In this document: positions 63,941-64,000 of the stretch, piece after piece
Numbering within the stretch: the first letter of the stretch is position 1
Layout: every line of letters begins with the position of its first letter
DNA from: Tetraselmis striata
Taxonomy: Eukaryota; Chlorophyta; Chlorodendrophyceae; Chlorodendrales; Chlorodendraceae
Direction of reading: 5' to 3'
Length of the DNA: 64,000 nucleotides
NCBI GenBank assembly: GCA_006384855.1
Contig: VCJN01000578.1
Span: forward strand, 243,501 to 307,500
Translations under genes and position numbers: made by a program
Notes under the pieces: generated by a model
Seen by the model: the letters and a program-made list of their open reading frames with translations, nothing else
What the model was told of the DNA's origin: nothing
Databases searched by the model: none

Positions 63941-64000
63941 CTATCGGGAGGGGTACAGCCGCGCGCGGTGGTCCTCCGGCAGGTAGTCCAGCCACTCGGC
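63941..64000 (-). CDS. 3' end of an unknown gene (cut by window edge)
   Basis: The last 19 codons plus TAG: AEWLDYLPEDHRARLYPSR. Composition and the clean stop followed by non-coding G-rich DNA suggest a true C-terminus. The rest lies outside the window, so no function can be given. Confidence 0.5.
   Translation of the reverse strand, partial: AEWLDYLPEDHRARLYPSR

Overview
The window looks like nuclear DNA of a eukaryotic microbe, most likely a GC-rich green alga (a prasinophyte-like chlorophyte would fit). Reasons: short GT-AG introns, a DIRS-type tyrosine-recombinase retroelement with split direct repeats, a Ty3/gypsy element, a CACTA-type DNA transposon, a secreted Thr-Pro-Ala-Pro wall-like protein, and many G/C homopolymers of 15-35 bases. 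No bacterial operon, rRNA or certain tRNA was seen. The organism call is inference; there was no database search. Splice sites were read by eye.

Layout. 0.1-6.8 kb: a minus-strand Cys-rich exon, then a plus-strand multi-exon gene ('gene A', unknown product) in which long introns are filled by a 24-bp minisatellite. 6.8-15.0 kb: an 8.16-kb CACTA-like transposon (22-bp perfect terminal inverted repeats, 3-bp GAT target duplication) inserted in an exon of gene A. It carries a decayed zinc-finger/Tudor-like gene, a Cys-rich zinc-ribbon gene, a foldback satellite array and small basic ORFs. 15.0-16.6 kb: the 3' part of gene A, whose last exon is tandemly duplicated. 16.8-17.4 kb: a minus-strand ORF. 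19.1-24.0 kb: an apparently intact DIRS-like retrotransposon (gag, RT-RNase H, tyrosine recombinase). 24-27 kb: non-coding, with two strong hairpins. 27.5-29.7 kb: a secreted TPAP-repeat protein gene. 29.7-36 kb: mostly non-coding repeats. 36.0-43.7 kb: a decayed Ty3/gypsy element whose 5' LTR was split by a 5'-truncated LINE-like insertion. 43.9-48.8 kb: a dispersed repeat and a long, heavily interrupted gene. 49.2-52.6 kb: a tRNA-like/palindromic repeat, a Tudor-like gene and a second copy of the dispersed repeat. 52.8-54.9 kb: an F-box-like gene and an unknown gene. 55.9-56.7 kb: a second LINE-like copy. 57.3-60.5 kb: a clean seven-exon gene for a 416-aa coiled-coil protein. 61.4-62.8 kb: a frameshifted unknown gene. 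63.94 kb to the edge: the 3' end of another gene.

Two patterns cut across loci. First, many otherwise open reading frames are broken by in-frame TAG (sometimes TAA, very rarely TGA). Second, many frames are broken by single-base losses in short homopolymers. The DIRS element and the seven-exon gene show neither, so local decay, RNA-level recoding and assembly error must be separated case by case.
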